DNA from: Streptomyces sp. RKND-216 | GTDB taxonomy: Bacteria; Actinomycetota; Actinomycetes; Streptomycetales; Streptomycetaceae | Reading direction: 5' to 3' | NCBI RefSeq assembly: GCF_004795255.1 | Contig: NZ_SSBQ01000002.1 | Span: forward strand, 1,428,001-1,492,000 | Length of the DNA stretch: 64,000 nt | Shown: piece after piece, positions 53,449 to 64,000 of the stretch | Layout: each line of letters opens with the position of its first letter | Numbering within the stretch: the stretch's first letter is position 1 | Position numbers and translations under genes: made by a program | The notes under the pieces: generated by a model | What the model saw: only the letters and a program-made list of their open reading frames with translations | What the model was told of the DNA's origin: nothing | The model's database searches: none

Positions 53449-53754
53449 TGTGGCCTGATCTCCCCTCGCGCACGAACGCGCTCCCCGGGTGGCGCCGTCG
53501 GGAGCGCACCACGCGCGTGTGACCGGTCAGACAACCACACGCATGCGGGGGTTGTGCACCTGCGGTGTCACCGTTCGGTCGCGGTTTCCGCCGGTGAGGG
53601 GCATGCCGGGAGAAAACGCGCGTGGCTGCGGCACAGGGTGAGCGCTACGCGCCGGGCTGTCACCCGTTCGGCGTCACCGGGAGCGGTTCCGGCCCTCCCC
53701 GGAGGGCCCGGCGGGTGAGGATCGCCGTGTGCACCGTGGAACGGAGGCTCACTG
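53449..53754. other. Divergent region between L,D-transpeptidase and glgX
   Basis: This 306-base gap must hold promoters for both flanking genes. I see no gene; sequence is GC-rich without a convincing promoter, apart from GGAGG just before the glgX GTG. No hairpin is evident. Confidence 0.35.
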
Positions 53755-55965
<2,211 letters not shown>

Positions 55966-56038
55966 GTCCGCGGACGGAGGCGGGAGGGGCGAAAAACCGA
56001 GTGTGCGGTGTCAGTGGCGAACCGTACGCTCGCTCCTG

Positions 56039-58027
56039 ATGACTGCCACCGACCTCGCCGCCACCGACAACCGCTCCGACGACACGCCCGCAGCCCGCGG
56101 TGGCGACGAGCCGCCCCCGGAGGGGCAGCGGGCCGACGGCGGCGACGGCAGATCCGCGGTGCGGTCGCTGCTGCGGCTGTGGCCGTACCTCAAGCCGGTG
56201 CGGGCCCGGTTCTTCACGGCCGCGTTCATCGCGATCGTCGCGTCCTGCATGGGTCTGGTCATCCCGCTGGTCCTGAAGTGGATCGTGGACGGACCGGTGG
56301 CCTCCCGCGACACGCGGGGCGTGTGGCTCGGCGGCGCGCTGCTGCTCGGCGTCGGCATCGCCGAGGCCGCGTTGTTCGGGCTGCGGCGCTGGCTGGTGGC
56401 GCGGCCGCTGGCGAGCGTCGAGGCGGCCATGCGCGCCGACCTGTACGCCCACCTGCAACGGCTCCCCGTGGCCTTCCACGACCGCTGGCCCAGCGGGCAG
56501 CTGCTGTCGCGGGCGACCACTGACCTGCAGCTGCTGCGCATGTTCCTCGCCTTCCCGCTGACCTTCCTGGTGGTCAACGGCACCACCATCCTGGTCGGCT
56601 GCGTGATCATGTTCGTGCAGGACTGGGCGCTCGGTCTGGTCGTGCTCGCGCCCCTGGTGCCGCTCGGGGTGCTGTGCTCGTTCTTCGAGGCGCGCTACTT
56701 CATCGCGGCGCGGCGCGCGCAGGACCAGATCGGCGACCTCACCACGGTCGTCGAGGAAGCCGTGCTCGGCATCCGCATCATCAAGGGCTTCGGCCGCCAC
56801 AAGAGCCAGGCACGGGCCTTCCGCGCGCTGTCCGGGCGGCTGCTCGGCACCGAGATCCACAAGGCCCGGCTGCTTGCCGGGATCTGGGCGTTCATCATGA
56901 CGCTGCCCGAGCTGGCACTCGGTGCGGCGCTGGTCCTCGGCACGATCCAGGTCGCCGAAGGCGACCTGTCGGCGGGCACGCTGGTGGCCTTCCTGTCCAC
57001 GGCGCTGGCGCTGCGGTGGCCGGTGGAGTCGCTCGGGTTCCTGCTGGCGATGAGCAACGAGTCGGCGACGGCGACGGACCGCGTCTTCGAGGTCCTCGAC
57101 GCTCCTGTCCCCGAGGACGCGGGCGCGGACGGCGACCGGACCGCGGCCGGCGGCAGGACGGCGGACGACGACCCCGTCTCCGGCATGCGGTTCGAGGGCG
57201 TGACCTTCCGGTACCCGGACGCACCGCCCGGTGCGCAGCCGATCCTCGACGGTGTCGACCTCCACGTCCCGCCCGGCGAGACAATGGCCCTCGTCGGCGC
57301 GACCGGTAGCGGCAAGACGACGCTGACCGCGCTCGTCCCCCGTCTGCACGAGGCGACCGAGGGCCGCATCACCCTCGACGGCGTGGACGTCACCACCCTC
57401 CCCCGCGCAGACCTCCGCGCCCTCGTCGCCGTGGCCTTCGAGGACCCGACCCTCTTCTCCGCCACCGTGCGGGAGAACGTCCTGATGGGCACCGACGGCA
57501 GCGGCACCAGCACCAGCTCCGCCGACGCCGCGAAGGCGGACGAGACCGCCCTGCACCGAGCGCTGCGCATCGCGCAGGCCGACGGCTTCGTCGCCGCGCT
57601 GCCCCACGGCGTCGACACCGAGGTGGGCGAACAGGGGCTGTCCCTGTCGGGCGGCCAGCGCCAGCGCCTCGCCCTGGCCCGCGCCGTGGTCGGCTCCCCG
57701 CGCTTCCTCGTGCTGGACGACCCGCTGTCGGCCCTCGACGTGCACACGGAGGCCGCCGTGGAGGCGGCGCTGCGGGAGGTGCTGGCCACGACCACCGCCC
57801 TGGTCGTGGCGCACCGGCCGTCCACCGTGCTGCTCGCCGACCGGGTCGCGCTGCTGTCCGGCGGACGCGTCACCGCCGTCGGCACCCACCACGAACTGCT
57901 GCACACGAACCCCGAGTACGCGGCGCTGATGTCCGGCGACGACCGGCGCGACGCGGACGGGGACGGCACAGATCCGGACACGGCCGCAGACGCCGCATCC
58001 GGCACCGAAGGGAGCCTCCAGGCGTGA
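56039..58027 (+). CDS. ABC exporter half-transporter, subunit with degenerate Walker B
   Basis: This encodes 662 residues: an N-terminal acidic tail, six membrane helices (FIAIVASCMGLVIPLVLKWI onward), then an ATPase. Walker A is GATGSGKTT (residue 420), the signature is LSGGQRQRLALARAV, but Walker B ends VLDDPLSALD, where Asp561 replaces the catalytic Glu. The C-terminal tail is Asp/Ala-rich. There is no ribosome site before ATG 56039; a TACGCT -10 lies eight bases upstream, so translation may be leaderless. It overlaps the next subunit (GTGA). Confidence 0.92.
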   Translation: MTATDLAATDNRSDDTPAARGGDEPPPEGQRADGGDGRSAVRSLLRLWPYLKPVRARFFTAAFIAIVASCMGLVIPLVLKWIVDGPVASRDTRGVWLGGALLLGVGIAEAALFGLRRWLVARPLASVEAAMRADLYAHLQRLPVAFHDRWPSGQLLSRATTDLQLLRMFLAFPLTFLVVNGTTILVGCVIMFVQDWALGLVVLAPLVPLGVLCSFFEARYFIAARRAQDQIGDLTTVVEEAVLGIRIIKGFGRHKSQARAFRALSGRLLGTEIHKARLLAGIWAFIMTLPELALGAALVLGTIQVAEGDLSAGTLVAFLSTALALRWPVESLGFLLAMSNESATATDRVFEVLDAPVPEDAGADGDRTAAGGRTADDDPVSGMRFEGVTFRYPDAPPGAQPILDGVDLHVPPGETMALVGATGSGKTTLTALVPRLHEATEGRITLDGVDVTTLPRADLRALVAVAFEDPTLFSATVRENVLMGTDGSGTSTSSADAAKADETALHRALRIAQADGFVAALPHGVDTEVGEQGLSLSGGQRQRLALARAVVGSPRFLVLDDPLSALDVHTEAAVEAALREVLATTTALVVAHRPSTVLLADRVALLSGGRVTAVGTHHELLHTNPEYAALMSGDDRRDADGDGTDPDTAADAASGTEGSLQA

Positions 58028-59916
58028 CGACGACCGTCGACGGCGGCGCCACACCGGCCACCGACCCCGTGGCGGGTTCGGTGGCGGGCGAGGCCCTCCC
58101 CACCTCTCCGCCGGGACCCGATCAGGACCCGTTCTCGCAGGACGTGCTGCCGGCCCCGCGCAACGCGCCGCGGACGCTGCTGCGTTCCCTGCTGCTCCCG
58201 CACCGGCCCCGCGTCGCACTGGCGGCCGTCCTGCTGCTGCTCCAGCAGGCGGCGGTGCAGGCGGGCCCGCTGCTGGTGGCGTACGCGATCGACGCGGCCG
58301 TCCCGGCGATCCGGGGCGCCGCCGACTACGGTCCGCTGATCGCCGTCGCCCTGGGATACCTGGTGTGCGCGCTGGCCGCGGGCGGGCTCCAGTACGCCTT
58401 CGTCGCCACCGCCGCCCACGTCAACCAGCGGGTGCTGCTCGAACTGCGCGGCCGCATCTACCGGCACGCCCAGGCCCTCAGCGTGGACTTCCACGACCGC
58501 TACACCTCCGGCCGGCTCATCTCCCGCGCCACCACAGACGTGGAGGCGCTGCGCGAGCTGCTGGACGAAGGTCTCCAGGAGCTGCTGACGGTCGTGGTGT
58601 CGGTGGGCTACATCCTGGCCATGCTGCTCTACCTCGACTGGGGGCTGGGCGCCTGCGCGCTCGCGTCGTTCGTGCCGCTCTCGCTGCTTGTGCGCTCGTT
58701 CCAGAACCGGTCGCGGCGCATCTACCGGACGCGTTCCACCGCGATCGCCGCGGTGATCGTGAAGTTCGCGGAGACGATGAACGGCATCCGCCCGGTGCAG
58801 TCCTTCCGCCGCGAGAAGCCGAACGACGCGGCCTTCCGCACGCTCAACGACCGCCACCTGAAGGTGAACGGGGACGCCATCCTGGAGATGGCGCGGTACG
58901 TCGTGGGCTCCCGCCTCACCGCGAACTTCGCGGTGGCGGCGCTCGTGCTGTGGGGGGCGTACCGGGTGGCGGACGGCGGGCTGGAGCTCGGCGTGCTGGC
59001 CGCGGCAGCGCTCTACCTGCGTCGCCTGTACGACCCGATCGACCGGCTCGGCATGTTCCTCAACTCCTTCCAGTCGGCGAGTGCATCGCTGGAGAAGATC
59101 GCCGGCCTGCTGGCGCAGCAGCCATCCGTGCCCGAGCCGGACGTGCCGCGCCCGCTGCCGGACCGCAGCGGGGACACGCCGGGCCGCGAGGTGGTCTTCG
59201 ACAGCGTCCGGTTCGCCTACCGCACCGGCGGGGAGGTGCTGCCGCGGTTCGCTCTCACGGTCCCGGCCGGGCAGACGGTCGCCGTGGTCGGCGCCACCGG
59301 CGCGGGCAAGTCGACGCTGGCGAAGCTGCTGGCCCGGTTCTACGACCCGACCGAGGGCCGGGTCCTGCTGGACGGCGCCGACCTGCGGGATCTGGACACC
59401 CGGACGCTGCGCAGCGGTGTGGTGATGGTGACCCAGGAGGCGTTCCTCTTCTCCGGAACGGTCGCGGAGAACATCGCGATCGGCCGCCCGGACGCCTCCC
59501 GCGCCCAGATCGAGGAGGCGGCGAAGGCCATCGGCGCGCACGACTTCATCGCCGCGCTCCCCGAGGGCTACGACACGGACGTACGCAAACGCGGCGGCCG
59601 GATCTCGGCGGGTCAGCGGCAACTGGTTTCGTTCGCGCGGGCGCTGCTGGCCGACCCGGGCGTGCTGATCCTGGACGAGGCGACCTCGTCGCTGGACATC
59701 CCGGGCGAGCGCGCGGTGCAGGAGGCGATGACGACGGTGCTCAAGGGCCGTACGGCCGTGGTGATCGCGCACCGGCTGTCCACGGTGGACGTGGCGGACC
59801 GGGTGCTGGTGATGGAGGACGGGCGCATCGTCGAGGACGGCCCGCCGTCGGAACTCACCGCCCGCGACGGCCGGTACGCCCGACTGCACCGGGCCTGGCG
59901 GGACAGCCTGGCCTGA
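58024..59916 (+). CDS. ABC exporter half-transporter, catalytically competent partner
   Basis: This encodes 630 residues with the same six-helix plus ATPase plan. Walker A is GATGAGKST (residue 423), Walker B VLILDEATSSLD with Glu552 intact, but the signature is SAGQRQLVSFARAL instead of SGGQ. This is the complementary pattern to the upstream subunit, as in heterodimeric exporters such as TM287/288. The start is GTG 58024, overlapping the upstream stop. It is followed by a strong terminator. The substrate (drug, peptide or lipid) is unknown. Confidence 0.92.
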   Translation: MTTTVDGGATPATDPVAGSVAGEALPTSPPGPDQDPFSQDVLPAPRNAPRTLLRSLLLPHRPRVALAAVLLLLQQAAVQAGPLLVAYAIDAAVPAIRGAADYGPLIAVALGYLVCALAAGGLQYAFVATAAHVNQRVLLELRGRIYRHAQALSVDFHDRYTSGRLISRATTDVEALRELLDEGLQELLTVVVSVGYILAMLLYLDWGLGACALASFVPLSLLVRSFQNRSRRIYRTRSTAIAAVIVKFAETMNGIRPVQSFRREKPNDAAFRTLNDRHLKVNGDAILEMARYVVGSRLTANFAVAALVLWGAYRVADGGLELGVLAAAALYLRRLYDPIDRLGMFLNSFQSASASLEKIAGLLAQQPSVPEPDVPRPLPDRSGDTPGREVVFDSVRFAYRTGGEVLPRFALTVPAGQTVAVVGATGAGKSTLAKLLARFYDPTEGRVLLDGADLRDLDTRTLRSGVVMVTQEAFLFSGTVAENIAIGRPDASRAQIEEAAKAIGAHDFIAALPEGYDTDVRKRGGRISAGQRQLVSFARALLADPGVLILDEATSSLDIPGERAVQEAMTTVLKGRTAVVIAHRLSTVDVADRVLVMEDGRIVEDGPPSELTARDGRYARLHRAWRDSLA

Positions 59917-59969
59917 GCCCGTACCCGCGCAGGTTGCACGAGGGCGGGCGCTGTCTGGCGGTTCGCCCT

Positions 59970-60022
59970 CGTAGGGGCCGCTCCGGGGCCCTCACGCGGA
60001 TTGCCCCGGAGCGGCCCCTACG
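59970..60022 (+). terminator. 19-bp hairpin terminator after the ABC exporter operon
   Basis: CGTAGGGGCCGCTCCGGGG (59970-59988) pairs with 60004-60022 around a 15-base loop. A second, overlapping inverted repeat (59939-59946 with 59964-59971) precedes it. Confidence 0.88.
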
Positions 60023-60416
60023 TGGCCGTCGGATGCCCGGAATGCGGACGGACCGGGTCAGCAAACGGTCAAGTTTTCGGATCGACGCGCGTCACCCGCC
60101 CGATGCCTTGGTGACATGGACGCGTCTACGTGGCAGGGTTCCCGTGGTTCACCGGACACGGCGCGCCGCGTCCGACAACTGAACAGCGAGTTGCACGGAG
60201 AACGGCCGGATTTCCGGCCATATTGTTGTCGCGCCCCTGACAAGGCGCGCCAACGGTGCCACTCTGACTCCGGTCGGCTCCGCACTCCCCCACGACCCAC
60301 CACCCACAGTGCGCCGCCACACCGGTTCCCCCCACACGCGTCACTCAGCTGCACACGTTCTGCACCCCACCGAGGCCGCACCACCCGAGCGGCCCCAGCA
60401 GAGTAGGAGTCACCGC
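60023..60416 (+). promoter_or_regulatory. Upstream region of the M4 protease gene
   Basis: This 394-base stretch lies between the exporter terminator and the protease. It contains a 6-bp inverted repeat GGCCGG-ATTT-CCGGCC (60204-60219) followed by an AT-rich ATATTGTTGTC stretch, a plausible regulatory site and promoter zone. The best -35/-10 is not clear. There is no gene. Confidence 0.4.
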
Positions 60417-62387
60417 GTGAGAACCCCATCCCCACACCGCGTCGGCAGACGCACCCGCACCGCAGCAGCCCTCGTGGCCACGGCCGCCATGGTCGCGGTC
60501 GGCATGCAGGCCACCGCCACCGCAGCCCCCGAGGGCGGCCGGCTGGACCCCGGCGCCCTCCCGGCGAACATCAGCGCGGCCGAACGCGCCGGTCTGATAT
60601 CCGCGGCGGAGGACCGCGAGGCGGCCACCGCCGACGCGCTCGGGCTCGGCTCGAAGACCGAACTGCGGGTCAAGGACGTCGTGAAGAACCGCGACGGCTC
60701 GACCCACACCCGGTACGAGCGCACGTACGCCGGACTGCCCGTCCTGGGCGGTCAGATCATCGTGCACCGCACCCCCGACGGTTCCGTCGACGGGGTCGAC
60801 AAGGCCACCACCGCGCGCATCCAGGTGCCCACCACCAAGGCCGCCGCGAAGCACAAGCCGGCCAAGCCCGAGGCCAAGGGCAGCAAGGCGCCGCGCAAGG
60901 TGATCTGGGCGGCCGACGGCACGCCGACACTGGCCTGGGAGAAGGTCGTCGGCGGTGTGCAGGAGGACGGCACGCCCAGCGAACTCCACGTCGTCACCGA
61001 CGCGAAGACCGGCGAGAAGCTGTACGAGTGGCAGGCCGTCCACCAAGGCACCGGCAACAGCATGTACGCCGGCCAGGTCGAGATCGGGACCTCCGGCTCC
61101 AGCGGCAACTACCAGCTGAACGACGCGCAGCGCGGCGGCCACAAGACGCTGGACTCCGACAACGGGAACCAGATCTTCACCGACGCCGACGACGTCTGGG
61201 GCAACGGCTCGCCGTCCCACACCCAGACCGCCGCCGTCGACGCCCACTACGGCGCGGCACTGACCTGGGACTACTTCCAGCAGGTGCACGGCAGGGACGG
61301 CATCCGCGGTGACGGCGTCGGCGCCACCAGCCGCGTCCACTACGGCAACGCCTACTCCAACGCCTTCTGGCAGGACTCCTGCTTCTGCATGACCTACGGC
61401 GACGGCGCGGGCAACCAGAAGCCGCTCACCTCCATCGACGTCGCCGCGCACGAGATGTCGCACGGCGTCACCTCGCACACCGCGGGCCTCGTCTACAGCG
61501 ACGAGTCCGGCGGCCTGAACGAGGCCACCTCCGACATCTTCGCGGCCGCCGTGGAGTTCCACGCGAACAACTCGGAGGACGTCGCCGACTACCTGGTCGG
61601 TGAGAAGATCGACATCCGCGGCAACGGCACGCCGCTGCGCTACATGGACCAGCCGAGCAAGGACGGCAGCAGCCTCGACTACTGGTCCCCCGGCGCCGGC
61701 GACGTGGACGTCCACTACAGCTCCGGCATCGCCAACCACTTCTTCTACCTGCTGTCCGAGGGCAGCGGCGAGAAGACCATCAACGGCGTCACGTACAACA
61801 GCCCGACGTACGACGGCGAGGCCGTCACCGGCATCGGCATCGGCAAGGCCGAGCAGATCTGGTTCAAGGCCCTGGCCGAGAAGATGCTCCCGAACGAGAC
61901 CTTCGCGCAGGCCCGTACGCACACCCTGCAGGCCGCCGGCGAGCTGTACGGCGCCGACAGCCCCGAGCAGCTGGCCGTGGCGCACGCCTGGGCCGCCGTG
62001 AACGTCGGCGACCGTCCCGGCGACCCCGGTGACCCGGGCGGCGAGGGTGAGTTCGAGAACACCGACGACGTGGCGATCCCGGACGGCGGCGCCGCCGTCA
62101 CCTCGCCGATCGACGTCACCGAGGTCGGCGGCAACGCCCCGAGCGACCTGAAGGTGGCCGTCGACATCAAGCACACCTACCGCGGCGACCTGGTGATCGA
62201 CCTGGTGGCCCCCGACGGCACCGCCTACCGGCTGAAGGACTCCGGCTGGGACTCCGGTGACAACATCAACCAGACGTACACCGTCAACGCCTCCTCCGAG
62301 GCCGCCGACGGCACCTGGAAGCTCCGCGTCCAGGACGTCTGGAGCTTCGACACCGGCTACATCGACAGCTGGAAGCTGACCTTCTAG
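60417..62387 (+). CDS. Secreted M4-family (thermolysin-like) metalloprotease with P domain
   Basis: This encodes 656 residues. A signal peptide ends around QATATAAP. A propeptide (about 40-210) is followed by the M4 core. Zinc ligands are His345 and His349 of the HEMSH motif and Glu369 of GGLNEATSD, and Glu346 is catalytic. The C-terminal about 110 residues are a P/Homo-B-type domain (VAIPDGGAAVTSPIDVTEVG, TYRGDLVIDLVAPDG, KLRVQDVWSFDTGYIDSWKL). The start is GTG 60417 with AGGAG seven bases upstream. It likely scavenges protein outside the cell. It overlaps the convergent gene by 4 bases. Confidence 0.96.
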   Translation: MRTPSPHRVGRRTRTAAALVATAAMVAVGMQATATAAPEGGRLDPGALPANISAAERAGLISAAEDREAATADALGLGSKTELRVKDVVKNRDGSTHTRYERTYAGLPVLGGQIIVHRTPDGSVDGVDKATTARIQVPTTKAAAKHKPAKPEAKGSKAPRKVIWAADGTPTLAWEKVVGGVQEDGTPSELHVVTDAKTGEKLYEWQAVHQGTGNSMYAGQVEIGTSGSSGNYQLNDAQRGGHKTLDSDNGNQIFTDADDVWGNGSPSHTQTAAVDAHYGAALTWDYFQQVHGRDGIRGDGVGATSRVHYGNAYSNAFWQDSCFCMTYGDGAGNQKPLTSIDVAAHEMSHGVTSHTAGLVYSDESGGLNEATSDIFAAAVEFHANNSEDVADYLVGEKIDIRGNGTPLRYMDQPSKDGSSLDYWSPGAGDVDVHYSSGIANHFFYLLSEGSGEKTINGVTYNSPTYDGEAVTGIGIGKAEQIWFKALAEKMLPNETFAQARTHTLQAAGELYGADSPEQLAVAHAWAAVNVGDRPGDPGDPGGEGEFENTDDVAIPDGGAAVTSPIDVTEVGGNAPSDLKVAVDIKHTYRGDLVIDLVAPDGTAYRLKDSGWDSGDNINQTYTVNASSEAADGTWKLRVQDVWSFDTGYIDSWKLTF

Positions 62388-63721
62388 GTCTTCGTCCCGC
62401 TGTGGGAACCTGCCGCCGTCCTGGCCGGCGCCGCACGCAGAGCTGCTGCGGTGGCCGCCAGGACGGCGGCGAACAGCAGCAGGTAGAGGTTGCCGTAGAG
62501 CACCTCCAGCCCGTACCGGGGCGGGAGTGCCACCAGCCCCAGCGGCGGAGCGTCCATCCGGTGCCCGGTCAGGAAGTGCAGCGGCCAGGCGAACACCAGG
62601 AGGAACGTGCAGCCAAGGGCGAGCGCGACGCGGCCGCGGGCACCGGGCCGCAGCCGCACCACCGCGTAGACGGCCAGGGGGGCGAACCACACCCAGTGGT
62701 GACTCCACGACACCGGCGACACCGCCGCCGTGGTCAGCCCGCACAGCAGGACGCCGAGCAGCGGCAGACCGCGCCGGTGCACCATGGCCGCAAGACCCAG
62801 ACCCAGCATCACCGTCGGCACCGCGACCGCCAGCCACAGCACGAGGGGCGGGTCCGCGATGCCCGTGGCCCGGGCTAGCAGACCGTTCATCGACTGGTTC
62901 ATCGGGCTCGCGACCTCGCCGAGCCGCTCCGACCGCAGGAACGTGCCGCCCCAGTAGTCCAGGCTGTCGCCCGGCGCGGCGACCAGGCCGATCAGCGCGG
63001 TGGCCGCGGCGGTCCCGGTTGCGGTGGCCGCCTCCCGGTACCGGCGGGTGAGCAGCAGGTGGACGATGAACAGCGCGGGCGTCAGCTTGATCCCGGTCGC
63101 GACCCCGACCCCCACGCCGCGCAGCCTGCGCCGCCACCGCCCGTCGCGCTCCCCCGGACCGGCCCGGCCGCCCGCCAGGTCGGCGAGCACGAGCAGCATG
63201 AGCAGCAGGTTGACCTGGCCGAGGTAGAGCGTCCAGGACACCGGTTCCAGCCACAGCAGCAGCGCGGTGAACGCCACGACGAGCCCCGCGCCACCTGCGG
63301 TGCGGCGCCCGCCCGTTGCGAGTGGTCCGCCCGCGTGGCGCAGCGTCAGGTGCACCGAGGCGGCGAGCAGGACGACCCCGGCGGGGAGCACCAGTGCCTG
63401 TGCCACCGCGACCGGTGCGACGGCCAGTGGCAGGAAGACCAGCGCGGCGAAGGGCGGGTAGGTGAAGGACCAGGTCCCGTCCGGTCCCAGACCTCCCTGG
63501 TACAGCGGCACGCCGTCCAGCAGCGCCTGGGCTCCGGCCCGGTAGACCGACAGGTCGAAGAAGCCGCTCATGACCACGTACCCGGTCTCCCGCCAGTGCA
63601 GCCAGGCGAGTACGGCGAACAGCGCCGCCGACAGCCCGGCCACCAGGGCCGGCCGGCGGGAGAGCACCGTGTCGAGTGCCGGGCCTCCGCCCGCTCCGGC
63701 GGTGTCGGGGTGTCGGCTCAT
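62384..63721 (-). CDS. Integral-membrane glycosyltransferase, GT87/DUF2029 type
   Basis: This encodes 445 residues with about 10 hydrophobic helices. FFDLSVYRAGAQALLDGVPL (with the early Asp) and FTYPPFAALVFLPLA are typical of polyprenol-phosphate-mannose-dependent alpha-(1,2)-mannosyltransferases of this group. MNQSMNGLLARATG and VSPVSWSHHWVWFAPLAVYA are also conserved. It is coupled by overlap to the upstream GT39-like gene, suggesting the two work on the same cell-surface glycan or glycolipid. Confidence 0.9.
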   Translation of the reverse strand: MSRHPDTAGAGGGPALDTVLSRRPALVAGLSAALFAVLAWLHWRETGYVVMSGFFDLSVYRAGAQALLDGVPLYQGGLGPDGTWSFTYPPFAALVFLPLAVAPVAVAQALVLPAGVVLLAASVHLTLRHAGGPLATGGRRTAGGAGLVVAFTALLLWLEPVSWTLYLGQVNLLLMLLVLADLAGGRAGPGERDGRWRRRLRGVGVGVATGIKLTPALFIVHLLLTRRYREAATATGTAAATALIGLVAAPGDSLDYWGGTFLRSERLGEVASPMNQSMNGLLARATGIADPPLVLWLAVAVPTVMLGLGLAAMVHRRGLPLLGVLLCGLTTAAVSPVSWSHHWVWFAPLAVYAVVRLRPGARGRVALALGCTFLLVFAWPLHFLTGHRMDAPPLGLVALPPRYGLEVLYGNLYLLLFAAVLAATAAALRAAPARTAAGSHSGTKT

Positions 63722-64000
63722 CCGGTTCCTCCCTGGGGTCGCGGTGCGCAGTCGAACAACGTCTCGGGGTGGCCCGGCGGGCCGGACGGTCTGCCGGGGG
63801 TGCGGTACAGCCGTGGCGGTACGGGCGTGCAGTGGTCGGCGACCCAGCGCGCGCGTTCCGCGGCGGCGGGCCCGCCCATCGCGCCGTGGAAGCCGCCGGT
63901 CATCACGTAGCGCAGCTCGCCGGAAGAGGTGAGCGCGTCGAGGCGCGCGAGGTCCGGGACCGGAGCCGCGCCGGTGAACCCGCCCATCGGCAGCACGCTC
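63718..64000 (-). CDS. Glycosyltransferase family 39-like protein, C-terminal end (start beyond window)
   Basis: The visible 94 codons read VLPMGGFTGAAPVPDLARLD, then ALTSSGELRYVMTGGFHGAM, matching the C-terminal extracytoplasmic domain of actinobacterial GT39-type (YkcA/YkcB-like) mannosyltransferases. The frame is open to the window edge, so most of the protein, including the membrane part, lies to the right. Its stop overlaps the ATG of the GT87 gene (ATGA). Confidence 0.75.
   Translation of the reverse strand, partial: SVLPMGGFTGAAPVPDLARLDALTSSGELRYVMTGGFHGAMGGPAAAERARWVADHCTPVPPRLYRTPGRPSGPPGHPETLFDCAPRPQGGTG

Noticed and set aside
56695..59889. 1064-codon open frame on the - strand opposite the ABC exporter genes
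   Set aside because: It has no domain and an implausible Arg/Ala/Ser composition, while the + strand has two full ABC half-transporters.

Overview
The window is a high-GC actinobacterial chromosome segment, almost certainly Streptomyces. The evidence is an SsgA-like sporulation protein, a tandem glycine riboswitch, a Scr1-type XRE/DUF397/ATP-binding-protein trio, an NsdA-like TPR regulator, a PAS-ANTAR protein, many GTG starts and one TTG start, and strong third-position GC bias that opens long antisense frames. I see no tRNA, rRNA, insertion sequence, integrase or CRISPR. The region looks like chromosome arm or core-flank sequence with point decay rather than a mobile island.

Layout. 1-7.9 kb: a leftward oligopeptide ABC operon (permease C, binding lipoprotein, permease B, two ATPases) translationally coupled to an MFS exporter that carries a TTA codon. 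8.1-16.6 kb: a serine/glycine block with two SseB-like proteins, a secreted protein, a P-loop kinase, a tandem glycine riboswitch, gcvT-gcvH-glyA, and sdaA. Glycine is cleaved or converted to serine, serine is deaminated to pyruvate, and SseB-like proteins are linked to serine tolerance. 16.8-18.8 kb: a type III polyketide synthase behind a MmyB-type XRE regulator. 18.9-27 kb: a PucR-domain-only protein, a LacI regulator with two CebR-like operators, methyltransferases, a DHA2-type MFS pump, a PAS-ANTAR protein and an SsgA-like protein. 27-31.1 kb: an NsdA-like regulator coupled to an MHS transporter, then a decayed two-component-system fusion. 31.2-38.1 kb: assorted enzymes and regulators (PHB-depolymerase-like esterase, MerR/GyrI, PPOX, S41 peptidase, NmrA-like, DUF2785, GNAT).

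38.2-41.1 kb: a RHH/PIN toxin-antitoxin pair, then a SigB/F-type sigma factor with DUF5133, STAS and HATPase partners. 41.6-49.6 kb: a Na+/H+ antiporter, a SAM methyltransferase, a frameshifted XRE-DUF2690 gene, a small secreted I36-like protein, the Scr1 trio, a decayed HTH gene and a DoxX protein with a 48-bp-repeat tail. 49.7-64 kb: a VWA protein, another HATPase, enoyl-CoA hydratase, L,D-transpeptidase lipoprotein, GlgX, a heterodimeric ABC exporter, an M4 metalloprotease, and two membrane glycosyltransferases (the last cut by the window edge).

The most notable signals are these. (1) A pseudogene fuses a histidine kinase lacking its phospho-histidine to a LuxR-type HTH, with a three-copy 8-bp slippage repeat exactly at its frameshift. 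(2) A type III PKS/MmyB regulator pair has an AT-rich operator-like dyad over its -10. (3) A TTA (bldA) codon sits near the start of the MFS gene at the end of the peptide-transport operon. (4) CebR-like operators lie beside a LacI gene that has no sugar genes next to it. (5) A DoxX protein has a 16-residue-repeat basic tail. (6) An ABC exporter is asymmetric. No clearly unprecedented multi-gene system stands out; the type III PKS pair and the decayed kinase fusion deserve most attention.
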